Source of the DNA: Lewinellaceae bacterium | GTDB lineage: Bacteria > Bacteroidota > Bacteroidia > Chitinophagales > Saprospiraceae | Direction: 5' to 3' | Assembly (NCBI GenBank): GCA_020636275.1 | Contig: JACJYD010000001.1 | Location: 1,426,001 to 1,490,000 of the forward strand | Length of the DNA stretch: 64,000 bases | Part shown: one piece after another, positions 26,808-37,600 of the stretch | How the letters are laid out: every line of letters begins with the position of its first letter | Position numbering within the stretch: the stretch's first letter is position 1 | Program-made: the position numbers and the translations under genes | The notes under the pieces: model-generated | What the model was told of the DNA's origin: nothing | The model's database searches: none | Seen by the model: the letters and a program-made list of their open reading frames with translations, nothing else

Positions 26808-29800
26808 ATGAATCCCAAATCTACCACGTGGGTCCTGGGGGTAGTTCTTTCTGTTTTTACCCTTTTTTCCCCGACAGGGCTCAAATCTCAAGACGTCATT
26901 CTGCAGGGATTTTACTGGAATACCATTCCCGGCGATATCACTTCCAACAGCGGGGTTTGGTGGGATACCATCGCAGGCGTGGCGCCTCTCCTGTCGGATA
27001 TGGGATTTCAAACCGTCTGGACCCCACCGGCCAATAAAGGGTATGGCGGGGTGTACGACATGGGCTACGGGATCTACGATTATTTCGATTTCGGTCAATA
27101 CAACCAAAAAGGATCGACCCGTACCCGGCATGGGAATCAGGCTCAATTTCAAAACATGATGTCTGCCCTGCATGGAGCGGGCCTCAAGGTTATGGCCGAC
27201 CTGGTGCTCAACCACCGGGGTGGTGGTGATTCCCAGTCGTTCGAAGATTGCGACAATGGGGATGGACTGGATCTGAGGTGGAACGTATTTAATCCCTTGA
27301 GCGGGCGATTGCCGATGGACGCCAGTTTTTTCCATCCGAATTCCCAGCCGGGTCATTGCAATTACGACCCTCCCTATCACGAAGCGCTCTTTTTTGAGGA
27401 CCTTTGTTATTTCAACGATGTCAATCAGGTGCTCGCTCCACCGACCAACGACTGGTATTTCGGCCCGCACAATCTGGGCAAAGGCGGCGACTCCCTCATC
27501 ATTTGGGGGCGCTACTTGCTCGACGTAGTCGGCTTTGATGAGTTGCGCCTCGACGCGGTCAAGCATATCGAACCCGGTTTTCTGGCGCCTTTCCTGGTGG
27601 AATTGCACAACGGCAATCAGCCCTTCGCCGTAGGCGAACTCTTCGACGGCAATCTCGGCACGCTGAAGGGCTATCACGACGAAGTGGAAGGCTTCAATGT
27701 CGCCGGCCCCGGCGCCGGGAGCAAAGACGCCAACCTCGCGATTTTCGACTTCAACCTGCGCTATGCCCTGCGGGATATGTGTAACGACGGCTCCGGCGGG
27801 TTCAACATGTGGAACCTGAACTCCAGCGGCCTGGTCCTGGGCGGCGGCGTTTCCGGATACGACGTCGTCACTTTCGTCGAAAACCACGACGTAGACCGTA
27901 TCGGCTGGCAGGTGGTGAATTGCGGGGACCCACATGACTTGCAGATCGGGAGTAGCTGTATGAAACTGTATACCGATGGGGGGCACGATCCCATTTTTTC
28001 CGATAAGGAAGACATGGCCTATCCATACATCATGGCGGCGGAAGGCCGGCCCACGGTATTCTGGAAAGACCTGTTCTGGTATGGCATGGACGATGATATC
28101 CGATGGCAGATGGCCCTGCGGGAAGCGACGGCTACGGGGGGCTCCGGGCGCATTCAGGACCTGAATTCGTTTTTTAACTCCGGACACGGGGGCGACGTGT
28201 TTGTGCTGAACCGCTATGGCACGACGAGCGGCGCCAGCGACGGGATGGTACTGGCGCTCAACGACAGTCCCGGAACAGAGGCATCTGTTTGGGTCAATAC
28301 GCCTTTTTCGAATAAATATTTGAAAGACTACTCCGACGGTTATCTGTTCGTCACCACTCAGGCCTATGCCGATTCACGGGCTAACGTGAAGGCTCAGCCG
28401 CGCGACTACGCCTGGTGGTCGGTGACGGGCTTGTATCCCAAACCGCCGGGCATGGGCATGAATTATTTTTATGAAAACAATTCCTATGTAAAAGCCGAAC
28501 CGGGCGGATGTCCCCATTACATCGCCCTGCGCGTCGCCGATGCCGCCAACTTGCTGGTCAACGGCGCGCCCATTGCCGTAGGCGATGAAGTAGCGGTAAA
28601 GAACAGCGCCGGCGTGATCGTCGGGATCGGCCGCATCGGGCAAAGCACCCAATGGGATGGCGTGCACGACATGCTCATCGAGGTGTTGGGTGCGCCTTCG
28701 GCAAATGGGATGGGTAATGGAGAAGCCTTCACGTTTGTGGTGCACGATGCCAGTGCAAACACGGATGTGACGATCGGGGCTGTTCAATATGCGCCTGTTG
28801 GTACCTCCTTCAGCTTTTCCGCCGATCGCCCCAATTCACCCAACCGCAATGGAAATTATTCAACCTTCAACGTGACGACTACGCGGACGGGCCTTTATGA
28901 CTGCGGCGGGATCTCACAGGTGTTGGCCTTTGAAAACACAGTCGTGCCCTTAAGTGACAGGTGCGGATCGATCTCCCAGGCAAGCGCCGGAGTCTACGGC
29001 GATGGATTGCAGGAGGGGGATAATGACGGTTCGCGATTTGAAGCGTGGACGAATATCCAGACGCCCGGCACGCCTACTTACAGTGGGGTTTTTATCGGTT
29101 CGTCTACCGGTAACGGCGACGGTGATTTTAACGGCGACGGTGACATCGGCACAAGTTGGGGGTTTTACGCCAATACATCCAACACTGCGGAGGCCACAAG
29201 GCCTTTTTCCAACCCTTTGTCGGTGGGGCAGACCTTTTCCATACAGATGGATAATGGTTGGATAGACAACGGCGGCACCGTGGGTTTTGGGCTTCAAAAT
29301 AATATTGGACAAAATGTTTGGGAGTTTTATTTTACCGGAGGAGGCTCTTCCTACACGATCAATGAGGGCAGCGGACCTGTAGCCACTTTGGTAGGTTTTA
29401 CCGATGAGGGCCTGGTCCTTGATTTCTTGCTCACTTCATCAACTACCTACCAACTGACCTTGACCGAATTGATCAATGGAAATACGCATACCTATACAGG
29501 TTCCTTGATGAGCCCCGGCGGGGGATCTACCATCGACAGAGTGCGGCTGTTTAATTATAATGCAGGAAACGGTGGGACTCAGGATGCCTTTTTCAACTCC
29601 ATGCAGATCTGCAACGCTCCTGCCCTGATCATCAATGAGGTGGATTACGACCAGGTCGGAACCGATCTGCAAGAGTTTATCGAATTGCGCAACATGAACA
29701 CCGAAGTGCTCGATCTGTCAGCCTTTACGCTTGAATTGGTCAATGGGGGGGATAATAGCGTTTACCGAACGGTCAACTTGCCATCCGTCAGCCTGGCTGC

Positions 29801-32576
29801 GGGTGATTATTTTGTGATCTGTGCCAATGGCTCCACCGTACCTAATTGCGACTACCATTTTGACGGAGCTCAAAGCAATCGGATTGAAAACGGTGCTCCA
29901 GACGGAATGCGTTTGCTGTGGAATGAGGTCTCCATAGATGCCCTGAGCTATGAAGGCGATGTGCCCGGTGCAGGAGAAGGCTCCGGTGCCGGATTGGAGG
30001 ACAGTAACACGACCCCCGGGGTGGGCCTCTCTCGCGTTCCTGACGGTTCAGATACCAATCATAATAACGTCGATTTTGAACTGACCTGTATCACCCCCGG
30101 TGCAGCCAATTCGCCGGACAACACCGATACGGACGGAGATGTAGCACCAGACGCTTGCGATAGTTGCCCCTTGGCTGCTAATGAAGGCTCCATTGCTAAC
30201 TTCAATACCTCCACCTGTGCTTGCGACCTGGGATATTATGCCGTTACGGCAACGGTGAACGGCCAGGAAGTGATCACGGGTTGTCAGCAGTGCCCCTCGG
30301 GTACTTTCTGCCCGGACGGGGTTCATTCCTATTTATGTCCGGCAGGGGAATACCAAAGTCTGCCCGGCCAATCGGAATGTCTTGCCTGTTTACCAGGCAC
30401 CTTTTCCAGTGTAGAAGGGGCGGTATTTTGTACGGCATGTGTCCCTGGCTACTTCCAGGCCAACCCAGGCGCGACCGCATGCGAAGCTTGTCAACCCGGG
30501 ACCTTCCAGGGCAATGCCGGGGCAAGTGCATGTGAGCTTTGTCCACAAGGCCGGTACAATCCCAATTCTGCTGCTACGTCCTGCATCGATTGTCCAACCG
30601 GCACCCACGCCTCCAACCAGGGACAGGTCGTTTGCGAAACATGTGAACCAGGTTCGGAAGCGCCATTTACAGGTATGGTCTTGTGTGATAATTGCGTGCC
30701 ACCTTCATTCGGCGACTGTCCGGCGGTGACGCCGGTCAATAATACTTCGGGGCAGTGCGATGGCTCGGTGACGGTTGCGACGCCAGCTCTCGACCCCGGT
30801 TGTACGCGGAATCACGCACTGGATTTTGACGGAGTAGATGATTATGCGTCTGTAAATGACGATCCCTCTCTCGATATGACCGGGAATATTTCTTTCGAAG
30901 CCTGGGTCTATGTAAAAGGGCCCAATTCGTATGGCTCCTTTCAAAGTATTATGGATAAAACGGAAACCGCCGATCTGGCCAACTACCGGTTTTATCTGCG
31001 TCCGGCGGATAACAAGATGGGCTTTTATAATGGTTCCACGGTTGCCATTTCCACCTCACCGGTACCCTATGGTCAATGGGTACACCTGGCCTGGGTACTC
31101 GAATCCGGCACGATGACCTTTTATCAGAATGGGGTTCAGGACGGCACGGGGACTATATCCCTGGGCGCCACCAATAATGGACCGTTGAGCATTGGCCGGG
31201 ATAACAATCAAGTTCATCCGGATCAGCGGAATATCAACATGATGCTGGATGAAGTCCGGCTTTGGAATATTCCCCGGTCCCAGGCTGACATACAGGCTAC
31301 CATGAACCTGGAAATTAACTCGACCTATTCAGGCCTGGTGGTTTATTACAATTTTAACGAAGGGATCGCCTGCTGCGACAATACCGGCTTGACGACCCTG
31401 CCCGACGGCATGCCTGTGCCAAAGGACGGAACCCTGTTCAACTTCGATCTCATGGCCGGTTGTTCCTCCAATTGGGTTGCCGGCGCGCCGGCTCTGGGTC
31501 TTCCGCTCACCCTGACGAATGACTGGACAAATGACTGCAGCGATGCTTCCGGTACCTATTCCGTTGGCATGACCACTGTGACCTGGACTGCTACAGGGGC
31601 AAACGGGGAGACGGCAATTTGTGTGCAGACGATCACGGTGAACGATACTGAAATGCCCACAGCTGCCTGCCAAAATACCACCGTCGACCTCGTCAGCCCG
31701 GGCGCTTATACCCTGACGACTGCCGAGATCGATGGCGGAAGCACGGACAACTGTCCGGCCAACCTGGACCTGAGCATACCGCCGACGAGCTTCAGTTGCA
31801 GCGATGTCGGGAATACCATCCCTATAGTCCTCACCGTTTCGGACGGGACCAATTCGACGTCTTGTACGGCCCAGGTGACGGTAGCAGACGGAAATTCCTT
31901 GTGCAATGCATCGTTCGACATCGCCATTCTGGACCCCTGTTCCTGTCTCGACAACGCGACCACCCTCACAGATGGGCAGTTTAGCGAGACTGTTCAGGTA
32001 ACCGGCCCAGCGGGAGACAACTGGACGGTCGTCGCTGCTCCAGGCCTGTATCAAACCGCCAGTCCGGCGCCCCCGGCGGCGCCCTTGCCCATTGCTGTGG
32101 GCACGGTGCTTGTGGAAGGCCCGGCAGGAGAGTACACGTTATCGGGCAAGCACGTCGATGCGCAAGGCTATTCGGTCACGGTGACCAATGGTACGGAAAC
32201 CCTCAGCATCTCCAATACCTGCTACTACCCCAACCCCAGCCTCAGCGGTCTGGATCCCCTTTATTGCAGCCTGGATGGCCCACAAACGGCTACGGTGACG
32301 GCCCAGCTCGGCGATAATAGCGGCGCAGCCACAATTGAAAACATTCTCTTCGAGTTGGTCCGTCAAAGCGACAATTCGGTGGTCGATTCCCAATCGGGCA
32401 CCGGCGACACCTATAATTTCGATCCGTCCACCTTATCCGACGGGCACTACACCATACGGGCCACTTTTGATGCGGCTTACGATGCAGACATCCATCCGGG
32501 TTGTGTGCAGGAAGTGGAGGAGGCGTTTGAAGTGCGGAGAGTGGGCTGTGGGGCGTTTCCGTGGGAGGGGAATTGA
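26808..32576 (+). CDS. Secreted GH13 alpha-amylase fused to lectin-like modules
   Basis: A 1922-residue protein with a signal peptide (about 1-28). GH13 spans about 30-560 with all catalytic motifs: DLVLNHR (D131-H136), LRLDAVKH (nucleophile D249), VGELFDG (acid/base E277) and VENHDVDR (N359-D361). Then come a beta domain (about 690-930), a lamin-tail domain (about 939-1099, LIINEVDYDQ), a cysteine-rich GCC2/GCC3 region (about 1116-1304), a LamG/concanavalin domain (about 1338-1561) and HYR domains (to about 1695). The last 220 residues match the C-terminus of the giant protein at 34621. It should hydrolyse alpha-1,4-glucans at the cell surface. No standard T9SS tail is visible. Confidence 0.93.
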   Translation: MNPKSTTWVLGVVLSVFTLFSPTGLKSQDVILQGFYWNTIPGDITSNSGVWWDTIAGVAPLLSDMGFQTVWTPPANKGYGGVYDMGYGIYDYFDFGQYNQKGSTRTRHGNQAQFQNMMSALHGAGLKVMADLVLNHRGGGDSQSFEDCDNGDGLDLRWNVFNPLSGRLPMDASFFHPNSQPGHCNYDPPYHEALFFEDLCYFNDVNQVLAPPTNDWYFGPHNLGKGGDSLIIWGRYLLDVVGFDELRLDAVKHIEPGFLAPFLVELHNGNQPFAVGELFDGNLGTLKGYHDEVEGFNVAGPGAGSKDANLAIFDFNLRYALRDMCNDGSGGFNMWNLNSSGLVLGGGVSGYDVVTFVENHDVDRIGWQVVNCGDPHDLQIGSSCMKLYTDGGHDPIFSDKEDMAYPYIMAAEGRPTVFWKDLFWYGMDDDIRWQMALREATATGGSGRIQDLNSFFNSGHGGDVFVLNRYGTTSGASDGMVLALNDSPGTEASVWVNTPFSNKYLKDYSDGYLFVTTQAYADSRANVKAQPRDYAWWSVTGLYPKPPGMGMNYFYENNSYVKAEPGGCPHYIALRVADAANLLVNGAPIAVGDEVAVKNSAGVIVGIGRIGQSTQWDGVHDMLIEVLGAPSANGMGNGEAFTFVVHDASANTDVTIGAVQYAPVGTSFSFSADRPNSPNRNGNYSTFNVTTTRTGLYDCGGISQVLAFENTVVPLSDRCGSISQASAGVYGDGLQEGDNDGSRFEAWTNIQTPGTPTYSGVFIGSSTGNGDGDFNGDGDIGTSWGFYANTSNTAEATRPFSNPLSVGQTFSIQMDNGWIDNGGTVGFGLQNNIGQNVWEFYFTGGGSSYTINEGSGPVATLVGFTDEGLVLDFLLTSSTTYQLTLTELINGNTHTYTGSLMSPGGGSTIDRVRLFNYNAGNGGTQDAFFNSMQICNAPALIINEVDYDQVGTDLQEFIELRNMNTEVLDLSAFTLELVNGGDNSVYRTVNLPSVSLAAGDYFVICANGSTVPNCDYHFDGAQSNRIENGAPDGMRLLWNEVSIDALSYEGDVPGAGEGSGAGLEDSNTTPGVGLSRVPDGSDTNHNNVDFELTCITPGAANSPDNTDTDGDVAPDACDSCPLAANEGSIANFNTSTCACDLGYYAVTATVNGQEVITGCQQCPSGTFCPDGVHSYLCPAGEYQSLPGQSECLACLPGTFSSVEGAVFCTACVPGYFQANPGATACEACQPGTFQGNAGASACELCPQGRYNPNSAATSCIDCPTGTHASNQGQVVCETCEPGSEAPFTGMVLCDNCVPPSFGDCPAVTPVNNTSGQCDGSVTVATPALDPGCTRNHALDFDGVDDYASVNDDPSLDMTGNISFEAWVYVKGPNSYGSFQSIMDKTETADLANYRFYLRPADNKMGFYNGSTVAISTSPVPYGQWVHLAWVLESGTMTFYQNGVQDGTGTISLGATNNGPLSIGRDNNQVHPDQRNINMMLDEVRLWNIPRSQADIQATMNLEINSTYSGLVVYYNFNEGIACCDNTGLTTLPDGMPVPKDGTLFNFDLMAGCSSNWVAGAPALGLPLTLTNDWTNDCSDASGTYSVGMTTVTWTATGANGETAICVQTITVNDTEMPTAACQNTTVDLVSPGAYTLTTAEIDGGSTDNCPANLDLSIPPTSFSCSDVGNTIPIVLTVSDGTNSTSCTAQVTVADGNSLCNASFDIAILDPCSCLDNATTLTDGQFSETVQVTGPAGDNWTVVAAPGLYQTASPAPPAAPLPIAVGTVLVEGPAGEYTLSGKHVDAQGYSVTVTNGTETLSISNTCYYPNPSLSGLDPLYCSLDGPQTATVTAQLGDNSGAATIENILFELVRQSDNSVVDSQSGTGDTYNFDPSTLSDGHYTIRATFDAAYDADIHPGCVQEVEEAFEVRRVGCGAFPWEGN

Positions 32577-32640
32577 ATTAAACTTTGACGGGAAATGTCC
32601 CATGAAATGCCCGATATTTGCGGTGGCCTAAAGCTGAACA

Positions 32641-34326
32641 ATGAAATGGAAACGCTACATTTCGGGTTTGCGTGAGCGGACATTTTATTTGGTTCCTCTT
32701 TTTTCCTGGAAGCGGCAAAGAGATTCTTCCCGGGAACTCGCCCGTAAGAACGCAGTCCTGGAAGAGCAGGTTCGTCAACTGCAGGAACTGGATAGCCTGA
32801 GAGCCCGCTTGTTTATCAACATCTCGCACGAATTTCGCACACCCTTGACCCTGATCCTGGGTCCGATCGGGCAGGTTTTGAAAGAAAAAACGCTTCCCCC
32901 GGATGTCCGGGTTTTATTGGAAAATACCTTTCGAAATGGAGGTCATCTCCGCGACCTCGTCGAGGAGGTCATGGAATTGACTCGCCTGCGGGCAAAAAAG
33001 GAAGGACTGCAAATACATGCCACTGTGCTAAGGGATTTCCTGGAAGAGGTTGCAGCGGCCTTTCAACCAATGGCAGAAGCCCGCTATTGCAAGCTGGATA
33101 TCCAATATCATCCCGATCCCGGCTTGACGCTGGATCTGGACCGGAAGAAGGTCTGGAAAATACTTAACAACCTTTTGATCAATGCCTTCAAATACTCGCC
33201 CGAAGGGTGTCGGGTGGAACTGATCGTGGAAATACAGGAACAAGTCGTGCTCATTCGGGTAAGCGACGATGGCCCGGGCATACATCCAGAAGACCTGCCC
33301 CATATCTTTGAGCGGTTTTACCGGTCCTCCCATCCGGAGGCTTCCCGGGAAAGCGGCCTCGGCATTGGCCTTGCCCTATCGCACGAATTAGCCGACCTGA
33401 TGGGCGGGGGCCTTTGGGTGGAGAGTGTTTACGGACACGGAAGTACCTTTTTTCTTCAGCTTCCAATCCGGGAAAGAGACCGCTCGGAGGCAATTCCTGT
33501 GGCGCCTGGGAGCCGCTTTGCCGGAAAAGCCGTGGAAACCACGAACGTTCCTTCCGGTAAAACCGCGTCCGAAACAGCTCCTCTATTGTTGTTGGTGGAA
33601 GACAAGGCCGACTTGCAGGCCTACCTGGAAACGCTCCTGGCGGGTGACTACCGGCTGGCCATGGCCGGCAACGGTCACGAGGCATTGGCTTACCTGGCGA
33701 ACAATTCCGTTCCCGACCTCATTTTGTCCGATATCATGATGCCCGGGATGGACGGATTTGAGCTGTTGGAGCATTTGCGTGCCCGGAAGGAATGGAGGCA
33801 CATCCCCCTGATCCTGCTCACTGCGCGGACGGAGCGGCACGACCGGGTACGGGCTTTCCGGACCGGCATCGACGATTACCTGGTCAAGCCTTTTGACGCA
33901 GAAGAGTTGATCGTGCGTATCGAAAATAGCCTGTCGCGAGAAGAAGCCCGGAGAGAATGGCTCCAATTGCAAGAGGAGGATCTTTCTCCTGCCGAAGCGG
34001 ATGCAGGAGAGGATGAAGCTACGTGGTTGTTGCGGCTCGAGGAGGCTGTCAAGGGGAATATCGGCGATCTTCAATTCGGGGTTGACCGCCTTGCGGAATT
34101 GGTAGGCATGGGGCGTACCCGATTCTACCGCCGCATCCGGTCGGTCACCGGGTTGTCGGCCAATGAGTATATCCGGGAGATCCGTTTGCAAACGGCCAGG
34201 GACCTGCTGGAATCCGGCCAAATTTCCGATCTGAAAACCTTGTGCGGGCAGGTGGGTCTGCGATCCGCCCACTATTTTTCCAAGTTGTACGAAGAGCGTT
34301 TTGGCAAGCCCCCGGGAGTGGATTAA
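32641..34326 (+). CDS. Hybrid histidine kinase/receiver/AraC regulator without a visible sensor
   Basis: A 561-residue one-protein signalling system of the HTCS type. After a short basic/coiled-coil N-terminus (RELARKNAVLEEQVRQLQ) come HisKA (H63 in NISHEFRTPLTLILGP), the ATPase domain (NNLLINAFKYSPEG, VSDDGPGIHPEDL), a receiver domain (D364 in LILSDIMMPGMDGFE) and an AraC helix-turn-helix (about 460-561, LAELVGMGRTRFYRRIRSVTG). HTCS proteins normally begin with a large periplasmic sensor and a membrane helix; here only a weak hydrophobic remnant (FYLVPLF) remains. It lies between two surface-protein genes that share modules, so it may control them. Confidence 0.93.
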   Translation: MKWKRYISGLRERTFYLVPLFSWKRQRDSSRELARKNAVLEEQVRQLQELDSLRARLFINISHEFRTPLTLILGPIGQVLKEKTLPPDVRVLLENTFRNGGHLRDLVEEVMELTRLRAKKEGLQIHATVLRDFLEEVAAAFQPMAEARYCKLDIQYHPDPGLTLDLDRKKVWKILNNLLINAFKYSPEGCRVELIVEIQEQVVLIRVSDDGPGIHPEDLPHIFERFYRSSHPEASRESGLGIGLALSHELADLMGGGLWVESVYGHGSTFFLQLPIRERDRSEAIPVAPGSRFAGKAVETTNVPSGKTASETAPLLLLVEDKADLQAYLETLLAGDYRLAMAGNGHEALAYLANNSVPDLILSDIMMPGMDGFELLEHLRARKEWRHIPLILLTARTERHDRVRAFRTGIDDYLVKPFDAEELIVRIENSLSREEARREWLQLQEEDLSPAEADAGEDEATWLLRLEEAVKGNIGDLQFGVDRLAELVGMGRTRFYRRIRSVTGLSANEYIREIRLQTARDLLESGQISDLKTLCGQVGLRSAHYFSKLYEERFGKPPGVD

Positions 34327-34356
34327 TAATTGGTGTTCAAAATTTTACTGAAGTGA

Positions 34357-34389
34357 TGTACGATTTTTCAACTTAACTGTACGATTTTT
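34357..34389 (+). promoter_or_regulatory. Candidate AraC-type operator: paired direct repeats
   Basis: TGTACGATTTTT occurs at 34357-34368 and again at 34378-34389, exactly 21 bp apart, which places both on the same helix face. AraC-family proteins typically bind such direct repeats. The site is 31 bp after the hybrid AraC regulator and about 230 bp before the giant gene. Confidence 0.55.
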
Positions 34390-34439
34390 TATCTAAAGGC
34401 TACCTGCCTTACACCGGCATTATAGTAAAATTGTAAATG

Positions 34440-34458
34440 ATTTGGCTTTTTGCCAAAT
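34440..34458. terminator. Short hairpin after the regulator gene
   Basis: ATTTGGC (34440-34446) and GCCAAAT (34452-34458) flank a TTTTT loop. The stem is only 7 bp and no U tract follows, so it may be a weak terminator or a leader structure of the giant gene. Confidence 0.4.
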
Positions 34459-34620
34459 GCCAATCTATCTCCCGATTCCCCCAATTGCCGGTCGAAAATT
34501 AATATTGCTACTGCAAGTTAGATCTCATGCGTTGATCCCGCCTTTTCGGGCTGTTGGAGCAAGCAATCCCGGCTTGTGTAGTGATGGATTTTTTTCTCAT
34601 TGCAAAAAACCAACAGTATT

Positions 34621-37600
34621 ATGGAGCCTCGTATACCTTTTACTCTATTTGCTTCTTTTAAAATAAGCGCTTTATTTTTGGTTTCGTTTTTTCTTGCCAA
34701 TGGGGTTATCGCCCAGGATTATACCATCACTACAGCAGGAGGAGCCTTGGTGATCACGGATAATCTTGGAGGCAGTGATATCCTCACTCTTTCTGAAAAC
34801 GGGGCAAATATTCGCATTAGCAATTCAACCACGTCCAGGACCTATTCAATCAATGGTGGGCCGGTTACCGCGTTTTCGACTCCAGCAGATGTATCTTTAG
34901 TTGGCATTACCTCCATCACTGTAAACGCTGGGGGAGGCTTTGATACCATCATTGTCAATGCGTTTACAGCTAATTTGCCTTCTCTCACTATCAATGGCGG
35001 CATTGGTAATGATAATGTCTTTTTTAATGGAGATATTACCTTCCTTTCCGGAGCGAATTTGGACGTTGACATGCAAAATGACGATGCTACTCCTGGCTCA
35101 GACCGGTTAGAACTGGCGGCAAATGCCAACCTGGCTATTTCGGGTACGGGTACAGTGGTCATAAAAGTAAGCAAGGATGTGGTCATGAACACGGGGTCCA
35201 GTATTACAACGGAAAATGGGGATTTGACGGTGGAAGCCAATCAACAGGCCACATCCACCACGGGATTTTTAGAGGGCGTTGAGATCAATGGTGCATCCCT
35301 TCAGGCTACCGGCTCAGGTTCTATTACGGTAAAGGGAAAAGGAGGGGGCTCTTCTCAAAACAGCCGGGGCGTGTACCTGGTTAACGGTAGCTCCATCAAC
35401 GTGAATACGGGCAGTGCCACAATTTCTGGAACGGGAGGGGTCCCGGCGAGTACAAATGGCAGGAATGATGGAGTGCTTATCAGTGGTCTTGGTTCTGGTG
35501 TGTTCTCCACGGCAGGTAATATCTCGATCACCGGTGTAGGCGGAGGTCCTGCCGGGTCGGTACGAGATTATGGGATTTCAATAGAAGGCCAGGGTAAGGT
35601 CACGGCAGGCGGAAGTGGGACGATTACCCTTCATGGTACCGGAGGTAATGGGACCCGGGAACAACATCATGGTATTGTCCTTACCAATCTAGGCACCTTG
35701 GTTTCCAGTGTAGACGGACAGATCAGTGTGACGGGCATCGGCGGCGGTACTGGCGCGGGGACCGGTAATAATGGGGTGGATATAGTTAGCCTAGCCAAGA
35801 TCGAAGCAACGGGCACTGGACCGATCGTAGTCAATGGTACAGGCGGAAATGGGGCGGGAAGTAACTATGGTGTTTGGGTCCGCGGTGCACCTCCCGCATC
35901 CTACTCAGAGATTAGGGCCAATAATGGAGATATTCAAGTTACGGGTCAAGGAGGAGGAATTGGCAACAAATCTACCAATTATGGTGTATTTGTCGGGGGG
36001 ATCATTCAAACTGATGGTACCGGAAATGTGACGGTCCAGGGAACAGGAGGCGGCACAGCAGGCAATAACAATTATGGGATTAGAAATCAAGGTACCATCA
36101 GTGCAGGCGGAAGCGGGACCTTGACCCTACAAGGTACAGGAGGAGCAGGGACTGGTAGTAATAGATATGGGATTGAAAATACTGGCTCAATCTCTGGTAG
36201 TACCGGAAATGTAACGGTCCAGGGAACAGGAGGTGGCCCATCAACGTCAGGCAGTGGCAATTCTGGGATTAGAAATACAGGTACCATCAGTGCAGGCGGA
36301 AGCGGGACCTTGACCCTACAAGGTACAGGAGGAGCAGGAGGTGGTACTTTTAAATATGGGATTGAACATTATGGCTCACTCTCTACTGCAGGAGGAAATA
36401 TGAGTGTGACGGGCGTCGAAGGAGGGACCGGAGGAGGAACCGGGATTGGCCTCCGTTTATCTACTAGTGCTGGTAGTATCACTACTCCAGCAAGTGGGGG
36501 AGACATTTCCCTCATTGCCAATAGTATTGAACTTTCTACCACCATAAATACCAATGGTTCTGGAAAAGTATACCTCCATCCTTATGTCAATAGTGTAGCG
36601 ACCAACCTGGGGACGAGTGGTGATATTAAAGGAGGGCCACTCCAACTTTCAGATTCGGAACTGGATTATATCACCACCGGCGAATTGGTCATTGGTGATG
36701 CCAACGCAGGTATAGTTACGGTGACTGCCCCTATCACCCGATCCTCCTCTACGAATATGAGTCTGGTGAGCAGCGGTGATGTAGTATTTAATAGTTCGAT
36801 CAATACCAATGGCGGCACGCTTCTGCTCGATCCGGGTGCTTCACCTGCAGCTGTAACGGTACCCTTCACGGGCACCGACATCACCGCCAGCACCCTGTCT
36901 TTCGGCAGCGACCTGGCCATCGTCATCAACGGTACGACTCCGGGAACAGGCGCAGGAAGTACCTACACCCAGCTGACAGTGGTCGGTATGGTAGATCTGA
37001 CGGGAGTGGATTTGATCCTGAGTGGTAGCCATACTCCTGCGCTCGGGCAAACGTTTACGATCGTGGTCAATGACAATACGGATGCCATTGCCGGTACTTT
37101 TACCGGCCTGCCCGAAGGTGCAACCATTGCCAACTTTCTGGGCGGCTCGCTGGCTGCCACCATCACCTATGTCGGAGGCACCGGCAATGATGTGGTATTG
37201 ACCGTGATCACCCCCCCACCCGGCGCCGCACTCGATTTCGATGGCCTTGACGATTATGTGTCCGTTCCGGACGATGCTGCGCTCGATATAACCGGCGATA
37301 TGACCTTTGAGACCTGGGTGTATATCAAGGGACCTAATGCTTACGATTCTCCGCAGAGTATTCTGGACAAAACCGAAACAGCCGATCTGGCGAACTACCG
37401 CTTTTATTTGTCTCCGAATGATAGAATGGGCTTTTGGAATGGTTCATTCAATGTACTCTCTACCAATACCATTCCCACCGGACAATGGGTTCACCTGGCC
37501 TGGGTATTTGAGTCCGGGACGATGACCTTTTATACCAATGGTGTTCCTAATGGTTCTGTAGTAACCTCGCTCGGCGGGGTAAACAACGGTCCATTAAACA

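Noticed and set aside
25054..28187. Long minus-strand open frames under the VCBS and amylase genes
   Set aside because: They cover the reverse strand of genes with strong domain evidence and have no recognisable protein features.
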